A DNA stretch of 64,000 bases from Bradyrhizobium erythrophlei (lineage in GTDB: Bacteria; Pseudomonadota; Alphaproteobacteria; Rhizobiales; Xanthobacteraceae): positions 4,267,501-4,331,500 of the forward strand of contig FSRD01000001.1 of assembly GCA_900129675.1 (NCBI GenBank). The letters run 5' to 3'. The notes under the pieces are model-generated. The model was given only the letters and a program-made list of their open reading frames with translations, was not told the DNA's origin and did not search any database. The position numbers were made by a program, and so were the translations under genes. Of the stretch, positions 47,282-56,484 are shown in pieces. Position 1 is the stretch's first letter. Every line of letters begins with the position of its first letter.

Positions 47282-47611
47282 GCGCCGGCTCCTCGACCAA
47301 TCAGTCTCTCAAAATATCCCTGCCGGCAGCCCCGGCGGGTCTTGCTTTGCGCACCTCATCGGCCACAATCCCGAAATCGCTAATTTTGCGCCGGAAAGTA
47401 GCTAGTTTCTGTCGCGAAACGCCCGGGTTGAGTGGCGCAATCTAAGTTATGCCGATGGATTGGGCACAAAATGCCAGTAGCTGCAGGGATCGGCAAGCTC
47501 CGAAGGGCTGATTTTCGGGCCTGATTTCGGTATTGAGCAGCGAGGTTTCAGATCAAGAGGCGTTGAGCCGCGGGGGTACCTGCGGCTTCGGAGAAGGGGA
47601 CACCATGAAGG

Positions 47612-49039
47612 TCAAGCCGCTTTTTGCCTGCGCGGCGATCGTGCCCCCAGCATTGCCGCAATCCTCATGAGATTGTTGGCGAGCACAGCAGCGCCGACCC
47701 ACAATTCGAAGCGGTCGCGTCCTTCGGCAAGACAGCGCTTCATGCCGCGGCCTCGGAACAGCACCGAGATGCGTCCCTCGATGCCGGCGCGAAAGCGCTG
47801 ACCATTCTTGAAGACCGCGCTCTTCTCGTACGCTTCACGTCGTCCCGTCCTCTTGCCGCCACGCTGCGGAATGCAGACCACCTTGACGCCGGCGTGCTTG
47901 CACGAGGCAAGGTTCTGCTCGCTGAAGAAGCCACGATCCGAGCCGTACAGCTGCGGGGCACGGCCAAAGGCTTGCCTGTGGCGCTGGAGGGAAGATGCCA
48001 CGTGAACCTCGTCGGGCGGATTGCCTTTCAGCACCTCGTATTGCGTGATCAGGCCCTCCGCGCTTTCGGCGAGGAAGACTTTATGGCCGAACTCGACCGG
48101 CGTGCGCACCTTGCCGCGCTTGATCAGGTCGGTATGGGGCTCGAAGATGGAATAAATCTTCTGGTCGGTAGCCACCTGCTCACCAAAGAGCACACGACGA
48201 CGTGCCTGATCGATGACACGATCTCCCAGCCCGCAGAAGTGCTCGATCTGCCTGCGCAGTTCCTCAATGGCTATGTCGGCGAACATGTCCTTGCCGCGCA
48301 TCGTGCGGGTCCTCTCGAGCCCCGCGCGCGCGTTTCCTACGACCTCCTCGGCGATGTCGATGAGCACCCGGTACGTTCGGGTCTGCTGCTCGTGACGCTG
48401 CCTCGTCGTCATGCGCTGGATCTCGTACATCCGGCGCCGCGCCGCGCGCGTGCGGTCGCAAAAGCCCTTGATTCTTCGCAATTCCAGCGCTTTGGCCAGA
48501 CGGCGGACCAAGCGTGTGACGACGCGGACCACATCCCATAGCAACGTGTTGTCGGTCGGATGATGAATGTCGGTCTGCACCACCGTAGTGTCGACCCGCA
48601 GCTTCGCGCCGTCCTCCAATCCGAGCTCGACCGCTGCCCGAACCACCAAATCGTTGACCGCTCTCAGCGTTTGTGGGGTCAGACGGATGAAGCCACGCTG
48701 AAAGGCGTCATGCTTCGGCACCGGCGCGCAGTAGAAGTCGGTGAACTGACGAAGCGTCAATCCATCTGCGATGCGTTCACGCAACTCGCGATAGTCCCAG
48801 TTCTTGAGCCGCATCAGAACCAGCGAGCGCAGAACCTGTGTCGCCGTCAATCCGTGACGACCGCTATCGGGCTGCTTCAGGCCACGCACCAGATCCCGCC
48901 GGACGCGCTCGATGACGTCCCGCTGGTCGTCGAGAAAGCCGGATATCGCCTCCAGCAGCGGCTCCAGGCGAATGCCCTGATCACGTTGCCGCATCAGTTC
49001 CCAATCGGCAAAGCTGATCTGTCGCGACGTCGCTCTCAC
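47612..49039 (-). CDS. DDE transposase of element B
   Basis: 475 residues from GTG 49039, which overlaps the accessory gene's stop (GTGA). N-terminal: ATQVLRSLVLMRLKNWDYRE and LRQFTDFYCAPVPKHDAFQR. Core: AKLRVDTTVVQTDIHHPTDN (first D), PQLYGSDRGFFSEQNLASCK (second D), and C-terminal RFRAGIEGRISVLFRGRGMK, WVGAAVLANNLMRIAAML. A longer upstream frame overlaps the accessory gene and is not used. Confidence 0.88.
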   Translation of the reverse strand: MRATSRQISFADWELMRQRDQGIRLEPLLEAISGFLDDQRDVIERVRRDLVRGLKQPDSGRHGLTATQVLRSLVLMRLKNWDYRELRERIADGLTLRQFTDFYCAPVPKHDAFQRGFIRLTPQTLRAVNDLVVRAAVELGLEDGAKLRVDTTVVQTDIHHPTDNTLLWDVVRVVTRLVRRLAKALELRRIKGFCDRTRAARRRMYEIQRMTTRQRHEQQTRTYRVLIDIAEEVVGNARAGLERTRTMRGKDMFADIAIEELRRQIEHFCGLGDRVIDQARRRVLFGEQVATDQKIYSIFEPHTDLIKRGKVRTPVEFGHKVFLAESAEGLITQYEVLKGNPPDEVHVASSLQRHRQAFGRAPQLYGSDRGFFSEQNLASCKHAGVKVVCIPQRGGKRTGRREAYEKSAVFKNGQRFRAGIEGRISVLFRGRGMKRCLAEGRDRFELWVGAAVLANNLMRIAAMLGARSPRRQKAA

Positions 49040-49395
49040 ACCGCTCGGCTCTTCTTGCTTTTGGCTGCTTCGGTCCGTTCTCGCTTCAAGGCCTTCACGT
49101 AGCGCGGCGCAGCCTGCTGCAGCAGCTCCTGCAGGGCGCGTCCGTTGTCCAGACTGCGCTGAACCTCCGGCACAAGCTCTTCCGGCACGTAGACGGCAAC
49201 ACGACGCCCGTTCGCGCGACCGTACAGCACATAACTTTGATGCTGCTCGCCAGACTCGCACGCTGGGCAATTCTTGCGGATGCACCGACTACGGCGCAGG
49301 CTCAGCGAACCCAAAAACGCAGGCCAAAGAGTCGTCGATTCGCTTTGCAGCCAGCGCGCGACATCAGAAGGCGATTCCGAATCAACATGCTTCAT
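49036..49395 (-). CDS. Zinc-ribbon-like accessory protein of element B (DUF6788-like)
   Basis: 119 residues from ATG 49395. Core CIRKNCPACESGEQHQSYVL with C-x2-C, then hairpin ANGRRVAVYVPEELVPEVQR and a basic tail KRERTEAAKSKKSRAV. Parallel to the accessory gene of element A. Translation is coupled to the transposase. Confidence 0.7.
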   Translation of the reverse strand: MKHVDSESPSDVARWLQSESTTLWPAFLGSLSLRRSRCIRKNCPACESGEQHQSYVLYGRANGRRVAVYVPEELVPEVQRSLDNGRALQELLQQAAPRYVKALKRERTEAAKSKKSRAV

Positions 49396-49632
49396 ATGAA
49401 GTATGTGATACCGCGCACATGTACGGCGCAAGAAAAAACGTACTCGAAAATCGCGCGATAACCCCTTTTTTAAAGGGCGAAATGTATTTCGCGACAGAAA
49501 CTAGCTAGTTGTGGAACCTCAAGAGGTTGTTCCCGGACGACGCGCCGACCTTTCTGCTCGCGACTGAGGTTGATCCTGCTACCGCGCCATCGACCGCTCA
49601 GATAGGATGGCGACACGGCTAAGGAGGCTGAC

Positions 49633-49986
49633 GTGCGAGCTTTGATTTGTTTGGCAATATGGTTCTCAATCGCTGCAATCGCGGTTGCCTTCGCTCAGAG
49701 TAGCCCCGCACGGATCGAGAATCCCAAGGTCCAGGGAGGAAATGTCGATCGCTGCGCAGACATAGATGGAACGAATGATTGCTCGGCGCGCGGCCAGTCG
49801 AAAGCTGCCACTGAGATCTGCATCGCGTATGGCTACGCTGATCAAGTGGATTCACATTGGTATGCATCGCCAGGTGTGGCCACACATTACATTTCACAAT
49901 ACGACATGCACGCTGGAGAGGTGAAGGGTCGGTGGGAATCGCGACCCAGCGATGGCGTGTTTGACTGGGTGGTCTGCAAGAAATAG
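49633..49986 (+). CDS. Secreted hypothetical protein
   Basis: 117 residues from GTG 49633, fixed by a strong AAGGAGG seven bases upstream. Signal peptide ALICLAIWFSIAAIAVAFAQ. The mature part has four cysteines (RCADIDGTNDC, TEICIAYG, WVVCKK), which suggests disulphides, and aromatic-rich SHWYASPGVATHYISQYD. No domain recognised. Stands alone after element B. Confidence 0.7.
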   Translation: MRALICLAIWFSIAAIAVAFAQSSPARIENPKVQGGNVDRCADIDGTNDCSARGQSKAATEICIAYGYADQVDSHWYASPGVATHYISQYDMHAGEVKGRWESRPSDGVFDWVVCKK

Positions 49987-50383
49987 GAGCGGTCTACGGT
50001 CGCCGAAATTACCGACTATCACTGATGGAACTGATGTGCCCGCTCTCGCGCATGCGCTCGATGTGCCACCTATGCGGGACTACTTAGCTTATTTCGGATC
50101 AAGGCCGTCATCCATCGTCGCTGAACTCGGCTTCCCGCTTGGCCAAAGGCTTGACTGCCGCTGGGGTCGGCATTGCCTCAATCGCCATCATTGGTCTTTA
50201 CTGGAACTAGCTCGGTCGGATTTCATCACACCGGTTGTCAGCGGGCCGCGCCAGTCTTTGTGTCTGCTTCTGATGGCCCATTGCAACGGAAATCCATGTC
50301 CCCTTGGAATGTCGGCGATCAGGGTAGGAGCGGACTCTTTGTGCTCAACATGAGGTTTGTCGCTCGTGACCCCGGAGCTGACT
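49987..50383. other. Intergenic, no gene recognised
   Basis: About 400 bases between convergent genes; only short non-conserved frames and no strong hairpin. Confidence 0.45.
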
Positions 50384-50908
50384 TCAACGGTTGGCCTCCA
50401 CCTCGGCGGTGTCCGTCCAAACCGCATTGAGCGCCAATACGAAGACCGTGGCCCCGCAACCCAAGGACCAGGTAGCAGCGACGGCTATCGGCCCAATTGT
50501 CGGGCGATACGGAAACCCGGCGGCGTTGCTGACGAGCGCGACGACGACGAGTATCGAGACGGAGACGATCGGCATCCAGCGCGTGCTCGGCAGCGATTCC
50601 GCCGTGATCGCGGCGCGACGCCTTGGATAGGTCGCCCCGAAACAGAGCAGCACCGCTGCAATAATCGCGCTTGAGACACGCCAAACCGTCGTCTCGGCTA
50701 GGCCGCACAGGGCCAACAATGGGGGCAGCATGCAGAACGCCGCCGAGAAAAGTCCGGATTCCAGGTATAGTCGGGTCAGAACAACGTGGAAGCCCGACAT
50801 ACTCTTGCCGGTCGTTTGACGCAGAACGATGACGATTGCGCAGAAGCCGGCAAATGTCATTGCCAGAGTCGCAAGCGTGTACAGATATGCGGATCCGGGC
50901 AATTCCAT
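50384..50908 (-). CDS. Integral membrane protein of unknown function
   Basis: 174 residues from ATG 50908 with GGGAG upstream. Five hydrophobic segments: YLYTLATLAMTFAGFCAIVI, LFSAAFCMLPPLLALCGLAE, VSSAIIAAVLLCFGA, MPIVSVSILVVVALVSNAAG and WSLGCGATVFVLALNAVW. No known family signature. Divergent from the SRPBCC fragment. Confidence 0.65.
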   Translation of the reverse strand: MELPGSAYLYTLATLAMTFAGFCAIVIVLRQTTGKSMSGFHVVLTRLYLESGLFSAAFCMLPPLLALCGLAETTVWRVSSAIIAAVLLCFGATYPRRRAAITAESLPSTRWMPIVSVSILVVVALVSNAAGFPYRPTIGPIAVAATWSLGCGATVFVLALNAVWTDTAEVEANR

Positions 50909-50979
50909 CGTTTTCACTCCCGTTTGATAGGTACGTTAAGGACAGCGAAAAATAGGACCGCTGGATGGGGAGTTATCGG

Positions 50980-51090
50980 ATGAAGACCAAGACCCTGCAA
51001 CAGACAGTCCTGTTCAAGGCGTCGCCACGCCAAGTGTACGACATGCTGATGGATTCGAAGAAGCATCAGTCGTTATCAGGGCAGCGCGCG
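50980..51090 (+). pseudogene. SRPBCC (AHSA1-like) N-terminal fragment
   Basis: The start MKTKTLQQTVLFKASPRQVY then DMLMDSKKHQSLSGQRA is typical of the first strand and helix of START-like SRPBCC proteins. After about residue 37 the reading turns into arginine-rich noise, so the gene is truncated or frameshifted. Confidence 0.6.
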
Positions 51091-51499
51091 CGTGCGGGGA
51101 CGGTCGTTCAACGGGGTCGTACTCCTCGGTTACTGAGAGCCGGGAGCATGCGCGGCAACACAAGCCGCCGCGGCGAAATGACTTCAGCTTTCAGAGTTTT
51201 GCGGTCATACGCGAACTGATCGCGCGAATGGGTTCGGCAACTCATGACCCTGGCTGTGTAAAAACACGAAAGACCGAAACGCAGCGAGAATTGCATTCTT
51301 CAGTTCGCTCTCTGAGGTGAAGGCGCTTGCAAATTTGTGGGCTAAGACAGTCTTAGACGAATAATTTCTTCTATTGCCCTCCAGCATCTCAGCGGTTTTA
51401 CACAACCAAGACCCGCTTCGGACATCCGGCTTTGCGGCATTGACGGTGTGGGATGAGACGAAACCGAATAGCCAGAGGGGCGCGAAAGACGGTTTCAGT
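51091..51499. other. Intergenic, no gene recognised
   Basis: About 400 bases between the SRPBCC fragment and the sugar dehydrogenase. No conserved frame and no clear terminator. Confidence 0.4.
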
Positions 51500-52871
51500 G
51501 TGAAATCCGCCAGATCGTTCCGTTAGCGTCTTCCGACACGAGGAGTGCGCCGTCCTGCGCGACTGCCACTCCAACGGGCCTTCCCCACACATCGGAGTCG
51601 TTGATGACAAACCCGGTGAGAAAATCTTGGTACTCCCCAGTAGGAGATCCGTCTTTGAGAGGAATTCGGATGACTTTATATCCCGTGCGTTTTGATCGAT
51701 TCCAAGATCCATGCTCGGCCGCGAACCCATCACCCCAATATTCAGACGGAAGCATTTTGCCGTTGTAAAACGTCATCCCGAGAGAGGCAGAATGGGCTTG
51801 GATTAGAACATCGGGAGTGGCAATCTTTCCCCTTAAGTCGCCACGCTTTCCAATATGTCGCGGATCTTCATTGTCACCGATGAAAAACCAAGGCCATCCG
51901 TAGAACGCACCTTCGCGTACCCGGGTAATGTAGTCCGGCACCAAGTTGTCTCCCAAACCATCGCGCTCATTGGTCGAACAATACAAATCCCCGGTCATAG
52001 GATGAACTGCGAGACCCACGCAGTTGCGGATGCCCGTAGCAAACACGCCAAGGCGCTTTCCATCCGGATCGAACATCAATATTGCTGCGCGATCTGTCTC
52101 GGTTCCCAAACTTGCGCCCAGCGGATATTCGCCACTCCACGACTGCAATACTCCTATCAGATTTACTCCTATCAGATCTCTTAGGCCCTCGGCGGCATTG
52201 CTTCTCGAACCAACCGATACCAACATTCGTTTGTCGTCGGTCGTGAAAACTAGGTTTCTCGTCGAGTGACCTCCTTCACTCGGTAGCCCGGCAACGATGA
52301 CCTCAGGTTTTCCGGAGGCTTTGGTATCGCCGACCGTATAAGAAAAACGAATGACGCTGTCGGTATTGGCGACGTAAATCCACTGGGGATTGTCTCCACT
52401 TGGGAAAAAGGCGGTTCCGAAGGGTTGGTTAAGCCCACTTGCGAAGATCTCATTTACGGATTTTGAGTCTCCGTTGGCCGCTCGCAGGACACGGACTCTG
52501 CCCGCGGTGGTTTCCGCGACGAAAATGTCACCATTAGGAGCAACGCGCATCTCGCGTGGTCCGTTCAATCCCTCAGCGAATAATTCGACTCTAAAGCCGG
52601 GCGGGACTTGCGGGATAGCAGTTGGCGGTCGCGGCACCACATGAGGGTAATTGGCGACCGAGGACGTCGCCCCGGGTTTCGGCAAATCCTCTGGTTTTAT
52701 GATTCGACTCAAGCCCGGCCTATCGGAGCGCCAGTCACCAAATGCAGCGCCCCCCACAAGCGGTCTCGATTGGCCAAGCGCATGGCCAGAGCCGATGACA
52801 AAGACTACCGCCGTCAACCAGAAGGATCGAATGTGTGACCACATTTGTCTATCACTGCCTTTCATAGACAT
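51495..52871 (-). CDS. PQQ-dependent sugar dehydrogenase (sorbosone dehydrogenase family)
   Basis: 458 residues; a start at 52841 (MWSHI) is also possible. Signal peptide SFWLTAVVFVIGSGHALGQS. Beta-propeller features: GFRVELFAEGLNGPREMRVA, NQPFGTAFFPSGDNPQWIYV, GVFATGIRNCVGLAVHPMTG and DLYCSTNERDGLGDNLVPDY, typical of periplasmic glucose/sorbosone dehydrogenases that use PQQ and calcium. A 15-base tandem repeat adds five residues (DLIGV-NLIGV) at about residue 235. It would oxidise an aldose and feed electrons to the respiratory chain. Confidence 0.87.
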   Translation of the reverse strand: MSMKGSDRQMWSHIRSFWLTAVVFVIGSGHALGQSRPLVGGAAFGDWRSDRPGLSRIIKPEDLPKPGATSSVANYPHVVPRPPTAIPQVPPGFRVELFAEGLNGPREMRVAPNGDIFVAETTAGRVRVLRAANGDSKSVNEIFASGLNQPFGTAFFPSGDNPQWIYVANTDSVIRFSYTVGDTKASGKPEVIVAGLPSEGGHSTRNLVFTTDDKRMLVSVGSRSNAAEGLRDLIGVNLIGVLQSWSGEYPLGASLGTETDRAAILMFDPDGKRLGVFATGIRNCVGLAVHPMTGDLYCSTNERDGLGDNLVPDYITRVREGAFYGWPWFFIGDNEDPRHIGKRGDLRGKIATPDVLIQAHSASLGMTFYNGKMLPSEYWGDGFAAEHGSWNRSKRTGYKVIRIPLKDGSPTGEYQDFLTGFVINDSDVWGRPVGVAVAQDGALLVSEDANGTIWRISH

Positions 52872-53034
52872 ACTGGTAGTTTGAGGCGATCATAAATATC
52901 CCAAGATTGATCGCGCTTACCAGCGTGTTCCGTTATGTCCGGATATGGCCCTTCGCGACATATTGCACCGCCGCGCGATCTCGGTCGCTAGCAAAGCATA
53001 GCGGAAGTTGATGGGCAGCCGTCTATGGCAGAGG

Positions 53035-54288
53035 CAGGGGAATCGGGTGAAGGATTTCATGCGGCGATGAGGCTGGCGAGATACTCGTCGTCCCATCCTG
53101 CGGTTTTGCGCCGGAGGCGGATGGAATCCTTGCCTGGGGCCTTTCGGGTGAGATTGTAGGCGATGTGCCGGCAGGTTGCGAAGTTGGCTGGGGCGTTGTC
53201 TGTTCTGACGCGGCATTCGTCGTCGCGAAAGACCATGTCCATGATCCAGTGCAAGGAGTTCTCGATGGCCCAGTGCGCGCGGATCATCGGGCCGACCGCG
53301 GTGGCCGGCATCACCAGCGAGGTGATGTAGAAGCGCGTCTCGTCGGTGATCTTGCCGTTGATTTCGCGCCGGCTTTCGACCACGACAACCGCGTTCAGGC
53401 CCGGCCATTGGTGGCGCGCCTGCAGCCAGTCGACATCGTGGATCACCGTGTAGTTTCGGGTCTCGATACGGCCGTGATCCGCATCGACCGTTTCGTGCGT
53501 GCTGATCGTGGCATCCCTGTATTTCAAGGCTTTCTGCTCATCGACGAAAACCTCGACATCCTCGCGCAGGGTTCCCTGATTGCCCTTCAGCGCGACAATG
53601 TAATCGGCCTTTTTCTCGACGATTTTGGTGGCGATGTCGCGTTGGCAGCCCATCGCATCGATCGTCACAACTGCGCCCTCGATCGACATCATGTCGAGCA
53701 GCGCCGGGATGGCGACGATCTCGTTCGACTTCTCGTTCACCTTCACCTGGCCCAGAACGATGCGTTGCCGCGCGGCGAAGGCAGAGACCATGTGGATCGC
53801 CTCTTTCGAGCCCTTGGTCTGATACGAGCGCCGCGACGTCTTGCCATCGATCGCGATGACCTCGGCGGGTGTGTTCGTCAGCGCCGCCACCCAAGCCACG
53901 AAGCAAAGCTGGAAGGCGCGGGCGTCGAGCGTGGCAAAGATATCGCCGAGATGATCATGCGAGGGTGTGCCGTTCACATAGGGCCGAAACCGCCGCAGCA
54001 GCTCGATCTTCCGCTCGCCAAATCGCGCGATGTCGGTGAACGCCTCCGCCCCCGCAAGAACCGCCAGAAGAATCAGGAGCAGCACTTCCGGGAGCGGATA
54101 ATCCACTTTGCCGGCCTGACGATGATCCGGCAACCCGCTGAAATGGTGAAGAAAACTCGTCGTCTCCGAAACCTCTGCAAACGGTGTCCCCTCGGTATCC
54201 ATCATCGTCCCCCTCCTGCGGCGCACTGGACGACAACAGATTCAGCACTTCAGCCTTTTGTCACGGATATCTTCACCCGATTGCCCTG
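53035..54288 (-). mobile_element. ISAs1-family insertion sequence (copy B)
   Basis: Ends CAGGGGAATCGGGTGAAG (left) and the complement of CAGGGCAATCGGGTGAAG (right) are nearly perfect, and a 10-base direct repeat ATGGCAGAGG flanks them (53025-53034 and 54289-54298). It is a different element from copy A, in the same orientation. Confidence 0.93.
53057..54202 (-). CDS. ISAs1-family transposase (copy B)
   Basis: About 381 residues from the ATG near 54202 (MMDTEGTP); a longer frame reaches 54226. Core: EVIAIDGKTSRRSYQTKGSK (first D), GAVVTIDAMGCQRDIATKIV (second D), and HWAIENSLHWIMDMVFRDDE (E region). N-terminal LPDHRQAGKVDYPLPEVLLL matches the DDE_Tnp_1-associated domain. Intact. Confidence 0.93.
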   Translation of the reverse strand: MDTEGTPFAEVSETTSFLHHFSGLPDHRQAGKVDYPLPEVLLLILLAVLAGAEAFTDIARFGERKIELLRRFRPYVNGTPSHDHLGDIFATLDARAFQLCFVAWVAALTNTPAEVIAIDGKTSRRSYQTKGSKEAIHMVSAFAARQRIVLGQVKVNEKSNEIVAIPALLDMMSIEGAVVTIDAMGCQRDIATKIVEKKADYIVALKGNQGTLREDVEVFVDEQKALKYRDATISTHETVDADHGRIETRNYTVIHDVDWLQARHQWPGLNAVVVVESRREINGKITDETRFYITSLVMPATAVGPMIRAHWAIENSLHWIMDMVFRDDECRVRTDNAPANFATCRHIAYNLTRKAPGKDSIRLRRKTAGWDDEYLASLIAA

Positions 54289-54514
54289 ATGGCAGAGGAC
54301 GACGCTCTTGACCCGTACAGACAGGGATGAGAAACTTGCGCAGCTGCCAACCCGCCGACCAGTCGCGCCGGCCCTCGTCCCCAGGCCGGTCGGCAATCAC
54401 TCGGCTGGCGGTCTGCTTCCCGCCCACAAGCCCCTGACTGGTCCTCGCCAATTTGATATTGTTCGGTGATCCTCGGCGCTAACGGATACTTCCACCCGAG
54501 CGGAGGGATACAAG

Positions 54515-54745
54515 ATGGAGACGCTTGACGTTCTCAGGCGCGAAATCAAGGCGCTGGCATTCGATCAATACGGCACCATCGTTGACATGCAGAAGGGGCT
54601 TACCGAGGCCGTGACGCCCTTCTTGAAGGAGAAGGGCTGGGACGGAGAACCGAACAGTTTCGTCACCTGGTGGCGCCGCACGCACTTCGAGAACTCGATG
54701 ATCGACGCGCTATGCGATCGCGGGCATACGCCGTACCGGCAGTAG
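54515..54745 (+). pseudogene. Haloacid dehalogenase-type hydrolase, N-terminal fragment
   Basis: Only 76 residues. KALAFDQYGTIVDMQKGL is the HAD motif I (nucleophilic D-x-x-x-T/G-T), and KEKGWDGEPNSFVTWWRRTH is the cap region of a type II haloacid dehalogenase. The frame stops where a dispersed intergenic repeat begins, so the catalytic lysine and last aspartates are missing. Confidence 0.7.
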
Positions 54746-54749
54746 CAAT

Positions 54750-54815
54750 CCACACTTTCTTTACGCGGCAAAATGGATTGCTTCGCTTCGCTCGCAATGA
54801 CGGCCGCGGACATCG
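54750..54815. repeat. Dispersed intergenic repeat
   Basis: CAATCCACACTTTC ... GGATTGCTTCGCTTCGCTCG then CAATGACGG is a pattern common between genes in Bradyrhizobiaceae. It marks the break point of the truncated dehalogenase gene. Confidence 0.55.
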
Positions 54816-54834
54816 CACCTCAGGCCGCGCAACC

Positions 54835-55290
54835 TCACGCCCCCGGAGGCGGCGGCAAAAAGTGCACGTTGTGTTCGGCGGCCAGCGCCACCACCGCATC
54901 CGGGGTCTGCTCCTTCAGATTATGAATCGCCCAGAACAGATCGTAGAGCCGGCGGCTCGGCGAAACCCAGAACAGGACTTTTGCGGTTTGACCGGATTTA
55001 TTGAAGATGCCGTGCGGAATGCCCATTGCGAGCCGGACCAGATCGCCCGGCGTGGCCTGGGTGTCGGCGCCGTCGAGCATGAAGTCGAGCTTTCCCTCCA
55101 GGATGTAAAGATACTCATCCTGGTCGGGATGGATGTGCGGCGGCACGAAAGTGCCGGGCGGGAAGGTGGCGTGCCAGGAGAACGAGTGTTCGGTGACGTT
55201 CTTCGGCACATAGGTCTGGCCGAGAATGTTCCACGAGATGCCCTGCAGGCCCTCATTGGCCCGGGTGATGCCGGCAAGTTCGGTTTTCAT
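54835..55290 (-). CDS. Cupin-domain protein (paralogue B)
   Basis: 151 residues. FVPPHIHPDQDEYLYILEGK is cupin motif 1, and RLAMGIPHGIFNKSGQTAKV is motif 2. WNILGQTYVPKNVTEHSFSW and the C-terminal NVHFLPPPPGA match the layout of the cupin at 37424, so the two are paralogues at the two halves of the catabolic regulon. It shares direction with the substrate-binding protein upstream of it and may be in its operon. Confidence 0.87.
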   Translation of the reverse strand: MKTELAGITRANEGLQGISWNILGQTYVPKNVTEHSFSWHATFPPGTFVPPHIHPDQDEYLYILEGKLDFMLDGADTQATPGDLVRLAMGIPHGIFNKSGQTAKVLFWVSPSRRLYDLFWAIHNLKEQTPDAVVALAAEHNVHFLPPPPGA

Positions 55291-55308
55291 GATGTTTCCT
55301 TCCAGTTC

Positions 55309-56484
55309 TTATTTGCCGGGCGTGCAGTCTCTGGCGTAGCGGTCGCCGTAGTTCTCGAACACTTTCTCGACGATCTCGGTCTGGAATTTTCCATCCGGGC
55401 GCTTGGCGACCTTGGTCAGGTAGAAATTCTGGATCGGGTAGCCGTTGGTGTTGAATTTGAAATCGCCGCGCAGCGAGGTGAAGTCGGCCTTTTTCAGCGC
55501 CGCCGCCACCGCGTCCTTGTTGCCGAGATCGCCCTTCACCGCCTTGACGGCGCTGTCGATCAGCATCGCGGTGTCGTAACCCTGCATGGCATAGGTGCCG
55601 GGCACGTTGTTGTAGGCGCCTTCATAGCTGCTGACGAATTTCTTGCTTTGCGGATTGTCCAGGTTGGGCGCCCAGTTGGCGCCGCCGAACATGCCGACCG
55701 CGGCATCCTGCTGCGCCGGCAGCGTCGATTCATCGACCGTGAACGCTGACAGCACCGGAATCTTGTCGGCGAGGCCGGCCTGCTTGTACTGCTTCACAAG
55801 GCCGACGCCCATGCCGCCCGGCATGAAGGTAAACACGGCGTCGGGCTTTGCGGACGCGATCTTGGTGAGCTCGACCTGAAAATCGAGCGTGCCCAGCGGC
55901 ATGTAGCTTTCCTCGACGATCTCGCCCTTGTAGTCGAGCTTGAAACCGGCGGCCGAATCCTTGCCGGCTTGATAGTTCGGAACCAGCACATAGACGCGCT
56001 TGTAGCCGCGGTCCTGGGCGACCTTGCCGAGGATCTCGTGGACCTGGTCGTTCTGGTAGGAGGTCACATAGAAGAACGGGCTGCACTCCTTGCCGGCATA
56101 GCTCGATGGCCCGGCATTCGGGCTGATCAGGAAGGTCCTGGAATCCGTGACCGGCTTGTGAATCGCCTGCAGGATGTTGGAGAAAATCGGCCCGACCACG
56201 AAATCGACCTTGTCGCGCTCGAGCAGGCCCTTGGCCTTGCTCACGGCGCCGTCCGGCTTGAGTTCGTCGTCGGCGATGACAACTTCGACGTCCTTGCCGC
56301 CCATCTTGCCGCCGAGATCCTTGACGGCGAGGGCGAAGCCGTCGCGGACCTGCGCGCCGAGGGCGGCGGCCGGGCCGGACAGGGTCACGATCACGCCGAT
56401 CTTGACCTTCTCCTGGGCGGCGGCCGGGCCGGCTGCGATACCGAGCAGGACTGCAAGCCCGGCCAATCTCAACTGCTGCTTCAT
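55309..56484 (-). CDS. ABC transporter substrate-binding protein (branched-chain/aromatic type)
   Basis: 391 residues from ATG 56484 (GGGGGAAG upstream). Signal peptide QLRLAGLAVLLGIAAGPAAA cleaved near AQE. Periplasmic-binding fold type I: KIGVIVTLSGPAAALGAQVR, DFVVGPIFSNILQAIHKPVT, TFMPGGMGVGLVKQYKQAGL. Related proteins capture branched-chain amino acids or aromatic acids. No permease or ATPase is adjacent. Given the divergent MarR and the CoA ligase beyond, an aromatic acid is the probable ligand. Confidence 0.9.
   Translation of the reverse strand: MKQQLRLAGLAVLLGIAAGPAAAQEKVKIGVIVTLSGPAAALGAQVRDGFALAVKDLGGKMGGKDVEVVIADDELKPDGAVSKAKGLLERDKVDFVVGPIFSNILQAIHKPVTDSRTFLISPNAGPSSYAGKECSPFFYVTSYQNDQVHEILGKVAQDRGYKRVYVLVPNYQAGKDSAAGFKLDYKGEIVEESYMPLGTLDFQVELTKIASAKPDAVFTFMPGGMGVGLVKQYKQAGLADKIPVLSAFTVDESTLPAQQDAAVGMFGGANWAPNLDNPQSKKFVSSYEGAYNNVPGTYAMQGYDTAMLIDSAVKAVKGDLGNKDAVAAALKKADFTSLRGDFKFNTNGYPIQNFYLTKVAKRPDGKFQTEIVEKVFENYGDRYARDCTPGK

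Larger units (their letters stand above)
45407..47398 (+). mobile_element. DDE insertion sequence with accessory gene (element A, ISNCY-like)
   Basis: Inverted ends CTTTCCGGCGCAAAATT (left, 45407) and its complement (right, to 47398), flanked by TAGCTA on both sides (45401-45406 and 47399-47404). TAGCTA is itself a palindrome, so the exact border is ambiguous. It carries a small zinc-ribbon-like gene overlapping a transposase gene. Element B inserted at the CTAG of its right-hand duplication. Confidence 0.8.
47406..49500 (-). mobile_element. DDE insertion sequence with accessory gene (element B, ISNCY-like)
   Basis: Inverted ends TTTCTGTCGCGAAA (left, 47406) and TTTCGCGACAGAAA (right, to 49500), flanked by CTAG on each side (47402-47405 and 49501-49504). 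The left CTAG overlaps element A's target duplication TAGCTA-G. Element B therefore inserted after element A, exactly at its outer edge. Gene order is the mirror of element A. Confidence 0.87.
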
